From JAOUGY01 sp963785075 (GTDB lineage Bacteria; Actinomycetota; Acidimicrobiia; Spongiisociales; ZC4RG35): a stretch of 64,000 nucleotides of DNA. The first letter of the stretch is position 1. Each line of letters begins with the position of its first letter. The position numbers and the translations under genes were made by a program. The notes beneath the pieces are model-generated. The model saw only the letters and a program-made list of their open reading frames with translations, did not search any database and was not told the origin of the DNA. Below are positions 51,419-61,023 of this stretch, in pieces. Where the stretch lies: positions 62,001-126,000 of the forward strand of contig CAWATW010000003.1 in assembly GCA_963785075.1 (NCBI GenBank), written 5' to 3'.

Positions 51419-52870
51419 ATGACAGACAGATTCAGAGAGCATCGCGACAGACTCTCAGCCCTGATCGGCTCGGGCGGCATCGCCGTTGTCCCCGCCGCCA
51501 CCGAAGCCGTTCGCAACCACGACGTCCACCACGCTTTCCGCCAGGACTCAGACTTCGTCTACCTCACCGGGTTCCATGAGCCCGACGCAGTGGCCGTCAT
51601 CGCGCCCGGACATCCTGACGGTGACTTCCAGTTGTTCGTGCGCCCGCGCGACCGGGAGATGGAGATATGGAACGGCTACCGGGTCGGGGTGGAAGGAGCC
51701 AAGGCGGCCTTCGGCGCCGACACCGCGTATGAGCTCTCGGAGATCGACGCAGTGCTTCCCCGTGTCATGCTCGGACGCGACACGTTGTTCTACAGGCTCG
51801 GAAATGCCGCTCACGACGACCGGATCACACGACTGCTCGGGACTGCACGGTCGTACCGAGAGCGGTTCGGGCAGCAAGCGCCGGTCAAAGTGCACGATGT
51901 CGGAGCACTGCTGGCCGAGCTGCGACTGATCAAGAATCCACCCGAGATCGAGAGCTTGGCAGCGGCTTGTGAGCTCAGCGCAGAAGGCCACCGCGAGGCG
52001 ATGCGATTCGCCCTCCCCGGCATGTACGAATACCAGATCCAGGCGGCGATGGAGTTCGTTTGGCGGGAAGGGGGCTCAACGGCGAACGGGTACCCTTCGA
52101 TCGTGGCCTCGGGACCGAACGCGGTGGTGCTGCACTACACCGAGAACGATCGCCAAACCGAAGACGGAGACCTGGTCCTGATCGACGCCGGATGTGAGAT
52201 CGACTGGTACTCCGCAGACATCACTCGGACGTTCCCGATCAACGGAACGTTCAGCGCACCGCAGCGCGCCGTCTACGAGGCCGTGCTCGACGCCCACCAT
52301 CAGGCGATCCGCTTGATCGAGCCCGGACATACCATCCGGACGACACACGACCTCGCCCGTCGTGTTCTGACCGAGCACATGGCAGAACTGGGACTGTTCC
52401 CGGTGGGAGTCGACGACGCATTGGAGATGCACCTCTACCGAGAGTTCTTCATGCACGGCACCAGTCACTGGCTGGGCCTCGACGTTCACGACGCCGGCTC
52501 GTATCGGAGCTCTGGCGCACACCGCAAGCTGGAGGCCGGCATGTGCTTCACGGTCGAACCCGGCATCTACATCGGAGCCGATCGCCCTCAGGTCGAGTTC
52601 ACGTTGCTCGCGCACGACATCGACGCGTGGACCGAACGCCGCGTTGTCCAAGGATCGGCTGCGGCCAAAGCGGCCGAGGAAGCCGAGCGGGCCGAAGCAG
52701 AGAAGGTCACGCACGAGATCCCCGGCGAGCTCCTGGGGATAGGAGTGCGCATCGAAGATGACATTCTCGTGACCGTCGACGGACATGAGAACCTCACGAG
52801 CCTCGTGCCGTCCGACCCGAACAAGATCGAACACCTCTGCGCAGAAGAGAGCTGGCTCCACCGAGGCTGA
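51419..52870 (+). CDS. pepP: Xaa-Pro aminopeptidase (M24B)
   Basis: A 483-residue aminopeptidase P that removes an N-terminal residue before proline. The N-terminal creatinase-like domain (HAFRQDSDFVYLTGFHEPDA) leads to the pita-bread catalytic domain with metal ligands in DAGCEIDWYSADITRTF, HGTSHWLGLDVHD, TVEPGIYIG and a C-terminal GVRIEDDILVT. There is no signal peptide. It starts at ATG 51419, with only 15 bp from the previous stop. Confidence 0.94.
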   Translation: MTDRFREHRDRLSALIGSGGIAVVPAATEAVRNHDVHHAFRQDSDFVYLTGFHEPDAVAVIAPGHPDGDFQLFVRPRDREMEIWNGYRVGVEGAKAAFGADTAYELSEIDAVLPRVMLGRDTLFYRLGNAAHDDRITRLLGTARSYRERFGQQAPVKVHDVGALLAELRLIKNPPEIESLAAACELSAEGHREAMRFALPGMYEYQIQAAMEFVWREGGSTANGYPSIVASGPNAVVLHYTENDRQTEDGDLVLIDAGCEIDWYSADITRTFPINGTFSAPQRAVYEAVLDAHHQAIRLIEPGHTIRTTHDLARRVLTEHMAELGLFPVGVDDALEMHLYREFFMHGTSHWLGLDVHDAGSYRSSGAHRKLEAGMCFTVEPGIYIGADRPQVEFTLLAHDIDAWTERRVVQGSAAAKAAEEAERAEAEKVTHEIPGELLGIGVRIEDDILVTVDGHENLTSLVPSDPNKIEHLCAEESWLHRG

Positions 52871-52895
52871 GACCTGCCAGGTCTTGCGCCCTGGC

Positions 52896-52956
52896 GTCTC
52901 CAGTCCCCAGTCTCCAGTTCTACGTACTGCGTCGTCGGCTGTCGGCTGTCTGCTGT
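52896..52956. repeat. Composite heptamer array (E1)
   Basis: Three GTCTCCA-type units (52896-52916), a five-base joint, then ACGTACT, GCGTCGT, CGGCTGT, CGGCTGT and CTGCTGT up to 52956. It starts 25 bp after the aminopeptidase stop. The 7-bp phase holds across each block. Confidence 0.7.
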
Positions 52957-53006
52957 GGGCCCGGTGGTGGGCGCTCCGGGTGAGGATGCGGGTGGGCCGG
53001 GTTGCG

Positions 53007-53064
53007 TGGCCGACGGCCGACGGCAAACGGCCCACGACGTTCTACGTCTTCCGTTCTACGTACG
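53007..53064. repeat. Composite heptamer array (E2)
   Basis: TGGCCGA, CGGCCGA, CGGCAAA and CGGCCCA (53007-53034), two bases, then ACGTTCT, ACGTCTT, CCGTTCT and ACGTACG (53037-53064). It abuts the hairpin at 53066. Confidence 0.7.
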
Positions 53065-53065
53065 G

Positions 53066-53091
53066 GAAGGCCGCCCCGTAGGGCGGCCTTC
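53066..53091. terminator. Bidirectional hairpin between the aminopeptidase and DivIVA genes
   Basis: GAAGGCCGCCC (53066-53076) and GGGCGGCCTTC (53081-53091) form a perfect 11-bp stem with a 4-nt loop between convergent genes. Its stem resembles the hairpin near array A. Confidence 0.75.
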
Positions 53092-53120
53092 ACCTTTGGC
53101 TCGGCTTGCAATGAGCCCTC

Positions 53121-56100
53121 TCAGTCGGTTCCCCACAGCTTGCGCAGCTTGGACACGGCGTCCATGACAGCGTCCACATCAGGGGTGTTGGTTTCGCTGT
53201 CGGGCGACTTGGCTCTCTTGCTTTCAGCGCCTTCGACCACTGTCTTGTGGCCATCGTCCGAGCGCCGTCCGAAGATCGTCCCGGTCTCCCCGTCGGCGTC
53301 GACCGTCGGCTCGCCGGCCGGCTCCGCCGGGGCGCTCGTGTCGACGTCCGGCGCAGGACTCTCGAGCCTGTTCTGGAGGCCGTCGAGGGTCGCCTTCAGC
53401 TGGGCGAGGTCGGAGCTCACCTTCGGCTCGCTGGATCCGAGCATGCCGCTCTCCCAGCCGGTCTCCGTACCGGCGGCGTTCCATGCCGAAGTGTGGTCGT
53501 CGGACGCAGCGGGCTGTTCGGGAGCCTCCGCCTCGAACGCGTACCCGGGATCGAGATCCCCGGCCCCTTCGGGCTCTGGCGTCGGCTCGACCACCTCGGG
53601 TCGGGGGTGCGGCTCGTCGACCAGCCGTAGACCCGGCCGCTCATCGAGCGCCGCTTTGTGGACGGCCAATTCTGCGCGGTCGGCCTCGAGGGCCAGTCGG
53701 TCCTGTTCGATCCGTGACTGGGCGGACGCCACCGCGGCCTTCTCGGCGTCCAGAGCGGTGAGATCCCGTTCGAGCTCGGCGCGCCGGGCGGCGACCTGGG
53801 CCATGGCCCGCTCGGCGTCGATCCGAGCCGCCTCGGCCTCGCGGGCCGCTTGTGCCGATTCGTCGGGTTGCGGGTACTCGTTGATCGACGTTGCTCCCAG
53901 TGTCACCTGGTCACCGGCACCCTCGACGATCTGACGGGCCTCTGACCAGGCTCGCTCGAGAATGGCGTCGGCTTCGCTCCGAGCCTTGTCGAGCATGTCG
54001 GCCGTGGCTTCCTGGGCCTTGCGGCGCTCGTTCTCGATCTGGCTGCGCTGACCTGCGATCTTCGTACGGGCGTGGTCGACCTCCGTACGGGCGTTCTCCA
54101 GCGTGGTCCGCTCCTTGTCGAGCTGGGCACGGAGCGACTCGAGCTGTGCCCTCCAACGCTCCAGGCTGGAGCGTTCGTCGGCGACGTCGCGGCGGCGCTC
54201 GGCGAGAGCGGCTTGCTCTTCGGCGACATGACGGCGCGACTCCTCGAGCATTTCCGACGCTTCGCCCTGAGCGGTTGCCAGGAGCTCCTCCGCAGCTTTC
54301 CGCGCCGCCTCGGCCTGCGCAGAGAGTGCTTCGGCCTCGCGGCGTTCGGCGTCGGCGGCAGCGCGGTCCGCTTCGATCTCGGTCTTGATCGTGGCCAGGC
54401 GCTCCGTCTGTTCCTTGGAGCTCTTCGCTGTCGCTTCGGCCTGGCTGCGAGCATCGGTCACAAGCCGCTCCGCTTCCGACCGAGCTGCATCCAACACGCC
54501 GGCTGCGTCGGCACGGTCGGCCTTGGCTGCGCGACGGTCGGATTCCGCTTCCTCGAGCAGTCGCCGCGCATCGGCACGGACCATCTCGGCGTCTGCGGTC
54601 GCAGACGCGGTCGTCTCTGCTGCAGCCTCGCCGGCCTGGCGGCGCACCTGCACTGCCTGGCTGCGAGCGTCCTCGAGCGTCTTGTCTGCCTCGTTGACGG
54701 TGAGCTCGGCCCGCTTCTCCGCTTCGGCCAGGATTCCCGCCGCTTGGGCTTCGGCGTCGGCCATGCGCTCGGCGAAGCGCGTGTCCATCTTCGCCCGGGC
54801 GTCGGCCCACTCGCGGTCGATGTTCCCGCGGACCGCGGTGGCCTCTTCCTCGGCTGCCCGGACGATCTCTCGGCCCTTGTCCTCGGCGGCTGCGAGCGCG
54901 AGATTGGCCTGAGCCTCCAGCTCCGATGCGCGATCCCGAGCTGTTTCGAGGGCGGATGCCGCCTCTGCATTGGCTTCTTCGGTGGCGGCCTTGAGCACGG
55001 CCAGCGCCTGCTCCGCCTCGACGACTGCGGCGGTGCGTGCAGCATGCTCCTGATTGTGCCGCTCGACCTCGTCGGCCAGATCGGCGCGGATGTGCTCGGC
55101 TCGTTCCTCGGCGGCAGCCACGATGCCGCCCGCCTTGGACTCGGCCTCCACCAGCGCGGCATTGGCGAGCTCTTCGGCGCGACGGGCCTTGGCCAGCCGC
55201 TCGTTGGCGTCCACGAGTGCCTTGTCGGCTTTTCCGGCGGCGGCGGCGGCTTCCTTCTCTGCGCGTTCGCGAATGGCGGCTGCCTCCGACGCCGCAGCTC
55301 CCTTGATCTCGGTTGCCTGCTGGTCGGCTGTCGACCTGATGTCGGCGGCTTCCTTTTCGGAGTCCCGGAGCAGAGCACCGGCCTCGTTGCGAGCTTCGGT
55401 CAGGGCCTGAGTCGCTTCGGCCTTGGCGGACTCGGCCTCCTGTCGGAGCTTGTCGGTCTCGGCGCGGAGCGCTCCGACTTCCTTTTCGGCCTGACGGCGG
55501 ACCTTGGCGGCCTCGTCCACGGCGATCGACTTCATGCGACCTGCAGCCGTCTCGGCCTCGGACCGGACCCTGGACGAGTAGGCCTCCGCAGCCTTGGAGA
55601 GTTGTTCGCTGCGGGCCTCGGATTCCGAGACCACGGCGACCGCCTGCTCGCGTGCGGTCTGTTCGGCGATCTTGGCGACACGATGCAGCTCTGCGGCCTG
55701 GGCGCGCTCGTCAGCGGCTTCCTGGCGAGCCTTTGCAAGCTCACCTCGGGCGGTAGCCAGCATCGTGGCGGCTTCCGCGCGAGACCGGGCAGCGTCGTTG
55801 GCGGTGTCGGCGGCCCTCGCCTCGGCAGAGGCGAGAATCGAATCGGCCTTGGCCTCGGCAGCCGTCACGATCGCCGTCGACAGCTCGTCGAGTGCTTCGG
55901 TTCCGTTGCGGACCGACTCGGTCTTGCGCCGCTCGGCCTCCGCCATCAACTCACCGGCACGCTGCTCGGCCCGGGCGACGATGGCGGCGGCCTCCGCTCG
56001 GGCGAGGGCGAGCTCGTGGCCGGCATCTCCGTCGGTTTCGGTGTGGAAGTCGACTCCAGAACCTGCCTCTGCCTCGGCGACGATCCGGCGCGCCTTCTCT

Positions 56101-56612
56101 CGCGCCTCGTCTTCGATCCGGCGGGCACGGTCCCGTGCCCTGTCGAGAATCCGGTCCTTCGACTCGAGAACCGCGGCGATTCCCGGGTCGCTTTCCGCAG
56201 CCTCCTTGGCGGCGGCCACCGCCAGTGCCTCGCGTTCGGCGACGATCGACTTCCGCTCGGCGGCGAGCTCATCTCGCTCGGCGGTCATGCGGTCCCGCTC
56301 GGAGTCGGCGGCTTCGTCGGCCTGCCCGAGCTGGGTGCGGAGGGCGGCGAGGTCGGCGCGGAGAGTGTCCATCTCTGATCGGAGTGAACCGTTCTCGAGT
56401 TCGAGGCGCGATCGGTGGCGTTCGAGCGCGTCGATCCGGCTGGTGTCCTCGACCGTGGCGATTCGATGCTCGAGGTCGGAGTTGGCCGACTCTAGGTTGC
56501 GGATGGTTTCTTTCACCTGGTCGACGAACGACTGGACCTCGTCTTTGTCGTATCCGCGACGCGCCGTCGAGAAGGTGATGTCGTCCGAAGACGAGAAGGG
56601 CGTTGCTGGCAT
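53121..56612 (-). CDS. Giant DivIVA-domain coiled-coil protein (Scy-like)
   Basis: A protein of about 1163 residues. It begins with a DivIVA-type segment (ITFSTARRGYDKDEVQSFVDQVKETI) and continues as an Ala/Glu/Arg-rich coiled coil to about residue 930. An acidic, Pro-rich linker and a short C-terminal helix (DAVMDAVSKLRKLWGTD) follow. The length and layout recall Streptomyces Scy, a polar scaffold acting with DivIVA and FilP. A role in polar growth or septum placement is inferred. ATG 56612 is likely; GTG 56618 would add two residues. It is the largest gene in the window. Confidence 0.85.
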   Translation of the reverse strand: MPATPFSSSDDITFSTARRGYDKDEVQSFVDQVKETIRNLESANSDLEHRIATVEDTSRIDALERHRSRLELENGSLRSEMDTLRADLAALRTQLGQADEAADSERDRMTAERDELAAERKSIVAEREALAVAAAKEAAESDPGIAAVLESKDRILDRARDRARRIEDEAREKARRIVAEAEAGSGVDFHTETDGDAGHELALARAEAAAIVARAEQRAGELMAEAERRKTESVRNGTEALDELSTAIVTAAEAKADSILASAEARAADTANDAARSRAEAATMLATARGELAKARQEAADERAQAAELHRVAKIAEQTAREQAVAVVSESEARSEQLSKAAEAYSSRVRSEAETAAGRMKSIAVDEAAKVRRQAEKEVGALRAETDKLRQEAESAKAEATQALTEARNEAGALLRDSEKEAADIRSTADQQATEIKGAAASEAAAIRERAEKEAAAAAGKADKALVDANERLAKARRAEELANAALVEAESKAGGIVAAAEERAEHIRADLADEVERHNQEHAARTAAVVEAEQALAVLKAATEEANAEAASALETARDRASELEAQANLALAAAEDKGREIVRAAEEEATAVRGNIDREWADARAKMDTRFAERMADAEAQAAGILAEAEKRAELTVNEADKTLEDARSQAVQVRRQAGEAAAETTASATADAEMVRADARRLLEEAESDRRAAKADRADAAGVLDAARSEAERLVTDARSQAEATAKSSKEQTERLATIKTEIEADRAAADAERREAEALSAQAEAARKAAEELLATAQGEASEMLEESRRHVAEEQAALAERRRDVADERSSLERWRAQLESLRAQLDKERTTLENARTEVDHARTKIAGQRSQIENERRKAQEATADMLDKARSEADAILERAWSEARQIVEGAGDQVTLGATSINEYPQPDESAQAAREAEAARIDAERAMAQVAARRAELERDLTALDAEKAAVASAQSRIEQDRLALEADRAELAVHKAALDERPGLRLVDEPHPRPEVVEPTPEPEGAGDLDPGYAFEAEAPEQPAASDDHTSAWNAAGTETGWESGMLGSSEPKVSSDLAQLKATLDGLQNRLESPAPDVDTSAPAEPAGEPTVDADGETGTIFGRRSDDGHKTVVEGAESKRAKSPDSETNTPDVDAVMDAVSKLRKLWGTD

Positions 56613-56704
56613 AGTCACATGCGTTGTGTCGGCCCGCGCGTGGGGTGCCTTGAGGATTACGTCTCACGCTGCGCGTTCGGGAAGCACGCAGGGTTGCGAC
56701 TCTC

Positions 56705-57367
56705 TCAGAGGGCGGCAGGCACCACGCGCGTGAGCACGGTGTAGAAGTGGACGCTGGACGCAGCCACCACCATCACGTGGAACAGCTCGTGGGCGGAGAA
56801 CACCCTAGGAGAGAGCCGAGGGCGTTTGACGAGGAACATCACCATTCCGACCGTGTACAGAGCGCCGCCGACGGCGAGCAGCACGACGGTGTCGGCGCCC
56901 AGTCTGGTACCGATCTGCCACATCGGTACCAGCGCTGCCCAACCCATCAGACTCTGGATGGTGACCGAGATCTTCAGCCTGATCTGTTTCTCGACCAGCT
57001 TGATGACGATGCCCACGATGCCCGCCGTCCACAGGGCGGCGAGCGATGCCGTTCGCCAGACCCCTTCGAGGGAGACGACGGCAAACGGGGTGAAGGTCCC
57101 CGCCACGACGAGGAAGATGGCCGAGTGATCGATTCTCCGCATCCGACGCTTCCAGACGTCGCTCCAGGGCATCGAGTGGTACAAGCTCGAGATCGTGAAC
57201 ATGAAGACGAGACTCCCTGCGTACACCGCGAGCGACAGGGTCAGTCCGAATCCGCCAGGGTTCACCGCGAGCAATGCGATGAGCCCGGCGACCGCAGCCA
57301 CTGCGGCGGCTCCATGGAGAAACCCGCGAACGGGGTTCTGCATGCGGCCGAGTGTGATGCGATCCAT
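56705..57367 (-). CDS. Hemolysin III / PAQR-family membrane protein
   Basis: A 220-residue membrane protein with seven hydrophobic segments. Family motifs are SSLYHSMPW, RRIDHSAIFLVVAGTFTPF and AHELFHVMVVAASSVHFY, providing the His and Asp zinc-site residues of the PAQR fold. Bacterial members are called hemolysin III, but the physiological role is usually unclear; links to lipid or membrane homeostasis have been proposed. It stands alone, upstream of the DivIVA gene on the same strand by 92 bp. Confidence 0.9.
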   Translation of the reverse strand: MDRITLGRMQNPVRGFLHGAAAVAAVAGLIALLAVNPGGFGLTLSLAVYAGSLVFMFTISSLYHSMPWSDVWKRRMRRIDHSAIFLVVAGTFTPFAVVSLEGVWRTASLAALWTAGIVGIVIKLVEKQIRLKISVTIQSLMGWAALVPMWQIGTRLGADTVVLLAVGGALYTVGMVMFLVKRPRLSPRVFSAHELFHVMVVAASSVHFYTVLTRVVPAAL

Positions 57368-57471
57368 CGATCACAGGTTACGTGGAGTCGAGAACAAGCA
57401 CAGGGCCTACGCCGCTTCGTCACCTCGGGTCGGAATCGGACGCCTGTGGAAGGGACAAAAGGTGCCGGCGG

Positions 57472-57477
57472 TAGTCT
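57472..57477 (+). promoter_or_regulatory. -10 element of the AtuA-family gene
   Basis: TAGTCT lies 6 nt before ATG 57484; leaderless transcript likely. Confidence 0.45.
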
Positions 57478-57483
57478 GCGCGC

Positions 57484-59232
57484 ATGGACATTCTCAGGAT
57501 CGCCAACTGCTCAGGGTTCTACGGCGACCGGCTGTCGGCGGCGCGCGAGATGGTCGAAGGAGGTCCGATCGACGTACTCACAGGGGATTATCTCGCCGAG
57601 CTGACGATGGCCCTTCTGTGGAGGTCTCGTATGAAGGACCCGGAAGCGGGATACGCCTCCACGTTCCTGCGACAGATGGAGGAGGTCCTCGGAAGCTGCC
57701 TGGATCGCGGCATCAAGATCGTCGTGAATGCAGGTGGTCTCAACCCAGCCGGATTGTCCGCCAAGCTCACCGAGTTGTCGACGAGGCTCGGCCTGACACC
57801 GATCATCGGACACGTGGAGGGAGACGATCTCCTCGACCGGCTCGACGAGATCCGAGGAGCCGGCCACGAGCTTCGCAACATGGACACCGGTGCATCGCTG
57901 TACGACTCCGGTCTCGAGCCGGTGACGGCCAACGCGTATCTCGGCGGCTGGGGGATCGCCGCTGCGCTCGGGATGGGCGCAGATGTGGTCGTGACGGGAA
58001 GGGTCACCGACGCCGCTCTGGTCATCGGGCCGTCTGCGTGGCACTTCGGGTGGGCGCCCGATGATCGGGCGCAGCTTGCGGGTGCGCTGGTCGCGGGTCA
58101 CATCATCGAGTGTGGCGCTCAGGCGTCGGGTGGGAACTACAGCTTCTTCCGGGAGGTACCGAGTCTCGAGCACGTTGGTTTCCCCCTGGTGGAGATGCAC
58201 GACGACGGCACGTTCGTCGTGACGAAGCACCCGGGCACGGGGGGCCGGGTCTCCGTAGGAACGGTCACCGAACAGCTGCTCTACGAATCGGGTGGTCCCC
58301 GATACCTGAATCCGGACGTCACGGCTCGCTTCGACACGATCGACCTGACCCAGGAAGCCGAGGATCGCGTGCTCGTGGCCGGGGTCCGTGGTGAACCCGG
58401 ACCACCCGACCTCAAGGTGGCGATCAACCACCTCGGCGGGTTCCGCAATTCGGTCACCTTCGTGCTCACGGGGCTCGACGTCGAGGAGAAGGCCCGGCTG
58501 GTGGAAGACGCATTGTGGAGCAGCCTCGGAGGCCGTGGGCAGTACCGCGAGTCGGATGTTCGTCTGATCCGGACCGATCAACCGGATCCCGCCACCAACG
58601 AACAGGCCTCCGCACATCTCCGGGTGACGGTCAAGGACGCCGACGCGACCAAGGTCGGTCGCGCCTTCTCACGTGCGGCCGTTGAGCTCGCCCTCTCCCA
58701 CTATCCGGGGTTCCACCTCACCGCCCCGCCCGGAGACGCCACTCCTTACGCGGTGTACTGGCCGACGACCGTGCCCGTGGAACTCGTTTCGCAGCAGGTC
58801 ATCGTGGGCGATTCGACGCAAACCATCGAGTCGCAGGCCCAAGCGGGCGCTGTCGACGATCTGGCAGAGCCGCGAGTGCCGCCGCTTGCCGACGAACCGA
58901 CGGTTCGCGTCCCGCTCGGCAGCGTGGTCGGAGCCCGGTCCGGCGACAAGGGAGGCAACGCCAACCTCGGAGTGTGGACCCCCAACCCCGACGCCTTCCC
59001 CTGGCTGGTCGATCACCTCACGGTGGAACGCCTTCGGTCATTGCTGCCAGAGGTGGCCCCCTTGCCGATCGATCGATTCGTCTTCCCCAACCTCAGTGCC
59101 CTCAACTTCGTGATCCACGGATTGCTCGGCGAGGGTGTCTCATCGTCGACACGCAGCGATCCACAGGCGAAGTCGCTCGGCGAATGGCTCAGGGCGCGTT
59201 TGGTCGACGTGCCGGCGAGGCTGGTGGGCTGA
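57484..59232 (+). CDS. AtuA-family (DUF1446) protein
   Basis: A 582-residue protein. The N-terminal 440 residues match the DUF1446/AtuA family: RIANCSGFYGDRLSAAREMVEGGPIDVLTGDYLAELTM, VNAGGLNPAGLS, VTGRVTDAALV and CGAQASGGNY. The C-terminal part (about 470-582, VPLGSVVGARSGDKGGNANLGVW) matches the AtuA C-terminal region. Family members occur in acyclic terpene and branched-chain acid catabolism of Pseudomonas, but no such pathway genes are here. Both parts in one chain is the usual arrangement. Confidence 0.85.
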   Translation: MDILRIANCSGFYGDRLSAAREMVEGGPIDVLTGDYLAELTMALLWRSRMKDPEAGYASTFLRQMEEVLGSCLDRGIKIVVNAGGLNPAGLSAKLTELSTRLGLTPIIGHVEGDDLLDRLDEIRGAGHELRNMDTGASLYDSGLEPVTANAYLGGWGIAAALGMGADVVVTGRVTDAALVIGPSAWHFGWAPDDRAQLAGALVAGHIIECGAQASGGNYSFFREVPSLEHVGFPLVEMHDDGTFVVTKHPGTGGRVSVGTVTEQLLYESGGPRYLNPDVTARFDTIDLTQEAEDRVLVAGVRGEPGPPDLKVAINHLGGFRNSVTFVLTGLDVEEKARLVEDALWSSLGGRGQYRESDVRLIRTDQPDPATNEQASAHLRVTVKDADATKVGRAFSRAAVELALSHYPGFHLTAPPGDATPYAVYWPTTVPVELVSQQVIVGDSTQTIESQAQAGAVDDLAEPRVPPLADEPTVRVPLGSVVGARSGDKGGNANLGVWTPNPDAFPWLVDHLTVERLRSLLPEVAPLPIDRFVFPNLSALNFVIHGLLGEGVSSSTRSDPQAKSLGEWLRARLVDVPARLVG

Positions 59233-59294
59233 TCCGGGCGAGGGCCTTGGGCGCCCGCGCAGGTATATGCTGGCAGCGGGCCAGGGGAGGGTCT

Positions 59295-60068
59295 GTGCCG
59301 TCACCATCCGACATCCTGTACCGCGTCTATGAGGACCGGCTGCTCAGTTCGCTCGACCGGACCCGGTTCCCGCGACACATCGGCATCATCCTCGACGGTC
59401 ATCGCCGCTACGCCCGTTCCGAGGGCCTTCCCTCCTACACCGACTCCTACCGGGCGGGTATGGCTCGATTCGAGGAGTTCATCGGGTGGGCGGAGCAGAT
59501 GGAGATTCCCGCCATCACGGGCTGGGTCCTGTCGCGTGAGAACCTGGACCGACCCGATGAAGAGCTCGGCCCGTACTTCGACGTCCTCGTCGAGTTGTTT
59601 CGGCGCCTGCCTGCGTTGTGCGGGCGTTACGACATGGCGTTGCGGTTCGTCGGGAGCCTCGACCTTCTTCCGGATCATGTGGTGGCGGCGGCGAAGGCCG
59701 CCGAAGAAGCCCATCCGACCGGTACCCGCCGTTTGACGATCGCCATGGGGTACGGCGGACGTCAGGAGATCGTCGACGCGGTGAGAGACCTCGTTTCCCG
59801 CCTCGCCGGGCAGGGGATTTCTGCACAGGACATGGCCGCCCACATCGACGCGGACGCCATCGGGCGCCATCTCTATTCGGCCGACCTCCCGGATCCCGAT
59901 CTTCTGATCCGGACCAGCGGGGAATCGCGGCTCTCTGGATTTCTGCTCTGGCAATCCGCGTACTCGGAGTTTGCATTCGTCGACGTGTTCTGGCCGGCGT
60001 TCCGGCGGGTCGACTTCCTGCGGTCTCTACGTGATTACACCCGACGTGAACGTCGGTTCGGCAAGTGA
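59295..60068 (+). CDS. Isoprenyl transferase (UppS family), divergent
   Basis: A 257-residue cis-prenyltransferase. GTG 59295 follows GGGGAGG. Core motifs: IILDGHRRYARSEGL with catalytic Asp34, TGWVLSRENLDRP, YGGRQEIVDAV, and RTSGESRLSGFLLWQSAYSEFAFVDVFWP. Two common active-site residues differ: His36 instead of the Asn after DG, and Tyr52 instead of the His of the GHxAG motif. Product chain length is unknown. A standard undecaprenyl synthase may be encoded elsewhere. The stop overlaps the following lipoprotein gene. Confidence 0.82.
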   Translation: MPSPSDILYRVYEDRLLSSLDRTRFPRHIGIILDGHRRYARSEGLPSYTDSYRAGMARFEEFIGWAEQMEIPAITGWVLSRENLDRPDEELGPYFDVLVELFRRLPALCGRYDMALRFVGSLDLLPDHVVAAAKAAEEAHPTGTRRLTIAMGYGGRQEIVDAVRDLVSRLAGQGISAQDMAAHIDADAIGRHLYSADLPDPDLLIRTSGESRLSGFLLWQSAYSEFAFVDVFWPAFRRVDFLRSLRDYTRRERRFGK

Positions 60069-61003
60069 GCCGGGTGTGGGTCGGGCTTCTGCTCGGTGCC
60101 CTGGTCGTCGTGGGCTGCTCGGACGCCGCCGGGTCGGGATCCACCTCTCCGGTTTCGATCTCTTCGACGACCGAGGCGCGGGCGGTGACCTCGACGACAG
60201 AGCCCGGGCCCGAAACCACGACCACCGGCGCTCCCGCCGCACGGTTCGGCGTGGTGGCTGCACGCGAAGGGGTCCTGGGGTGGTGGGATGGCAACTCGTG
60301 GGTGCAGGCTCAGAACTCGGCACCGATCGAGGGGACCGAAGCGTTCCGGGTGTTTCGGGTGGGATCGGAGCCGTCCGATGCGGTTGGTGTCGGCCTCAAC
60401 GAAGGTTGTGCGATCGACGAGCCGGCGATCGGGGTCGACCTCGATCCCGATCCGTGGGCGGGCGGGTTCGGATTCGAGCCGTTCGAACCGAATCCGATCG
60501 CTCTGTCCGCACCCTGGGACGCCACTCCGCACACGATGACCCCGTTCGCTCCATCGGACACCCATGCAGAATCCGCCTCGGCGCTGCTGCTCGAACGCGG
60601 CGTCGACGATCCGTCGCCGAAGTTCGCGCAGCTTCTCCGGACCGACGTCGACGGTGATGGCGTCAACGAGGTGTTCGCGGTCGCCGAACGCAGGTCGGAC
60701 CCCTCGGGCGCGCTGGTCCCTGCGCCGGCGGGCGACTACTCGATCGCTTTCGTCCGCACGGTGGCGGACGACGTCGTGAACACCCAGGTTCTCGCAGAGT
60801 GGATCGTGGTGGATCAGACCGAGGAGGGCTTCATCCAGGACCTGGTCGTCCACCGGTTCGACGCCTTCCTCGACGCCGACGATGACGGCACCGACGAAGT
60901 GGCCCTCCGCAGCTCATACTACGAAGGTTCGGGCGTGACATTGTGGGACCGACAGGGCACCGGCCCGTTCGCGGCCGTCATCTCCACGGGATGTGGAGCG
61001 TGA
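60065..61003 (+). CDS. Lipoprotein with integrin-like Asp-rich repeats
   Basis: A 312-residue protein with a lipoprotein signal ending in the lipobox VVGC, followed by a Ser/Thr-rich linker and an extracytoplasmic domain. Motifs DVDGDGVNEVFAV and DADDDGTDEVAL resemble FG-GAP/dockerin-type calcium loops. It starts with GTG 60065, overlapping the isoprenyl transferase stop by 4 nt. No enzyme motif was recognised; function unknown. Confidence 0.75.
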   Translation: MSRVWVGLLLGALVVVGCSDAAGSGSTSPVSISSTTEARAVTSTTEPGPETTTTGAPAARFGVVAAREGVLGWWDGNSWVQAQNSAPIEGTEAFRVFRVGSEPSDAVGVGLNEGCAIDEPAIGVDLDPDPWAGGFGFEPFEPNPIALSAPWDATPHTMTPFAPSDTHAESASALLLERGVDDPSPKFAQLLRTDVDGDGVNEVFAVAERRSDPSGALVPAPAGDYSIAFVRTVADDVVNTQVLAEWIVVDQTEEGFIQDLVVHRFDAFLDADDDGTDEVALRSSYYEGSGVTLWDRQGTGPFAAVISTGCGA

Positions 61004-61023
61004 TAGTCCCCAGGCGGGGATCG

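Noticed and set aside
46970..53064. CRISPR array
   Set aside because: The heptamer arrays have 7-bp contiguous units without spacers, and no cas gene is present.
54072..56378. Long plus-strand open frames opposite the DivIVA gene (up to 768 codons)
   Set aside because: The residues mirror the Ala/Glu/Arg codon bias of the coiled coil on the minus strand; there is no ribosome-binding site or domain, and the minus-strand protein is clear.
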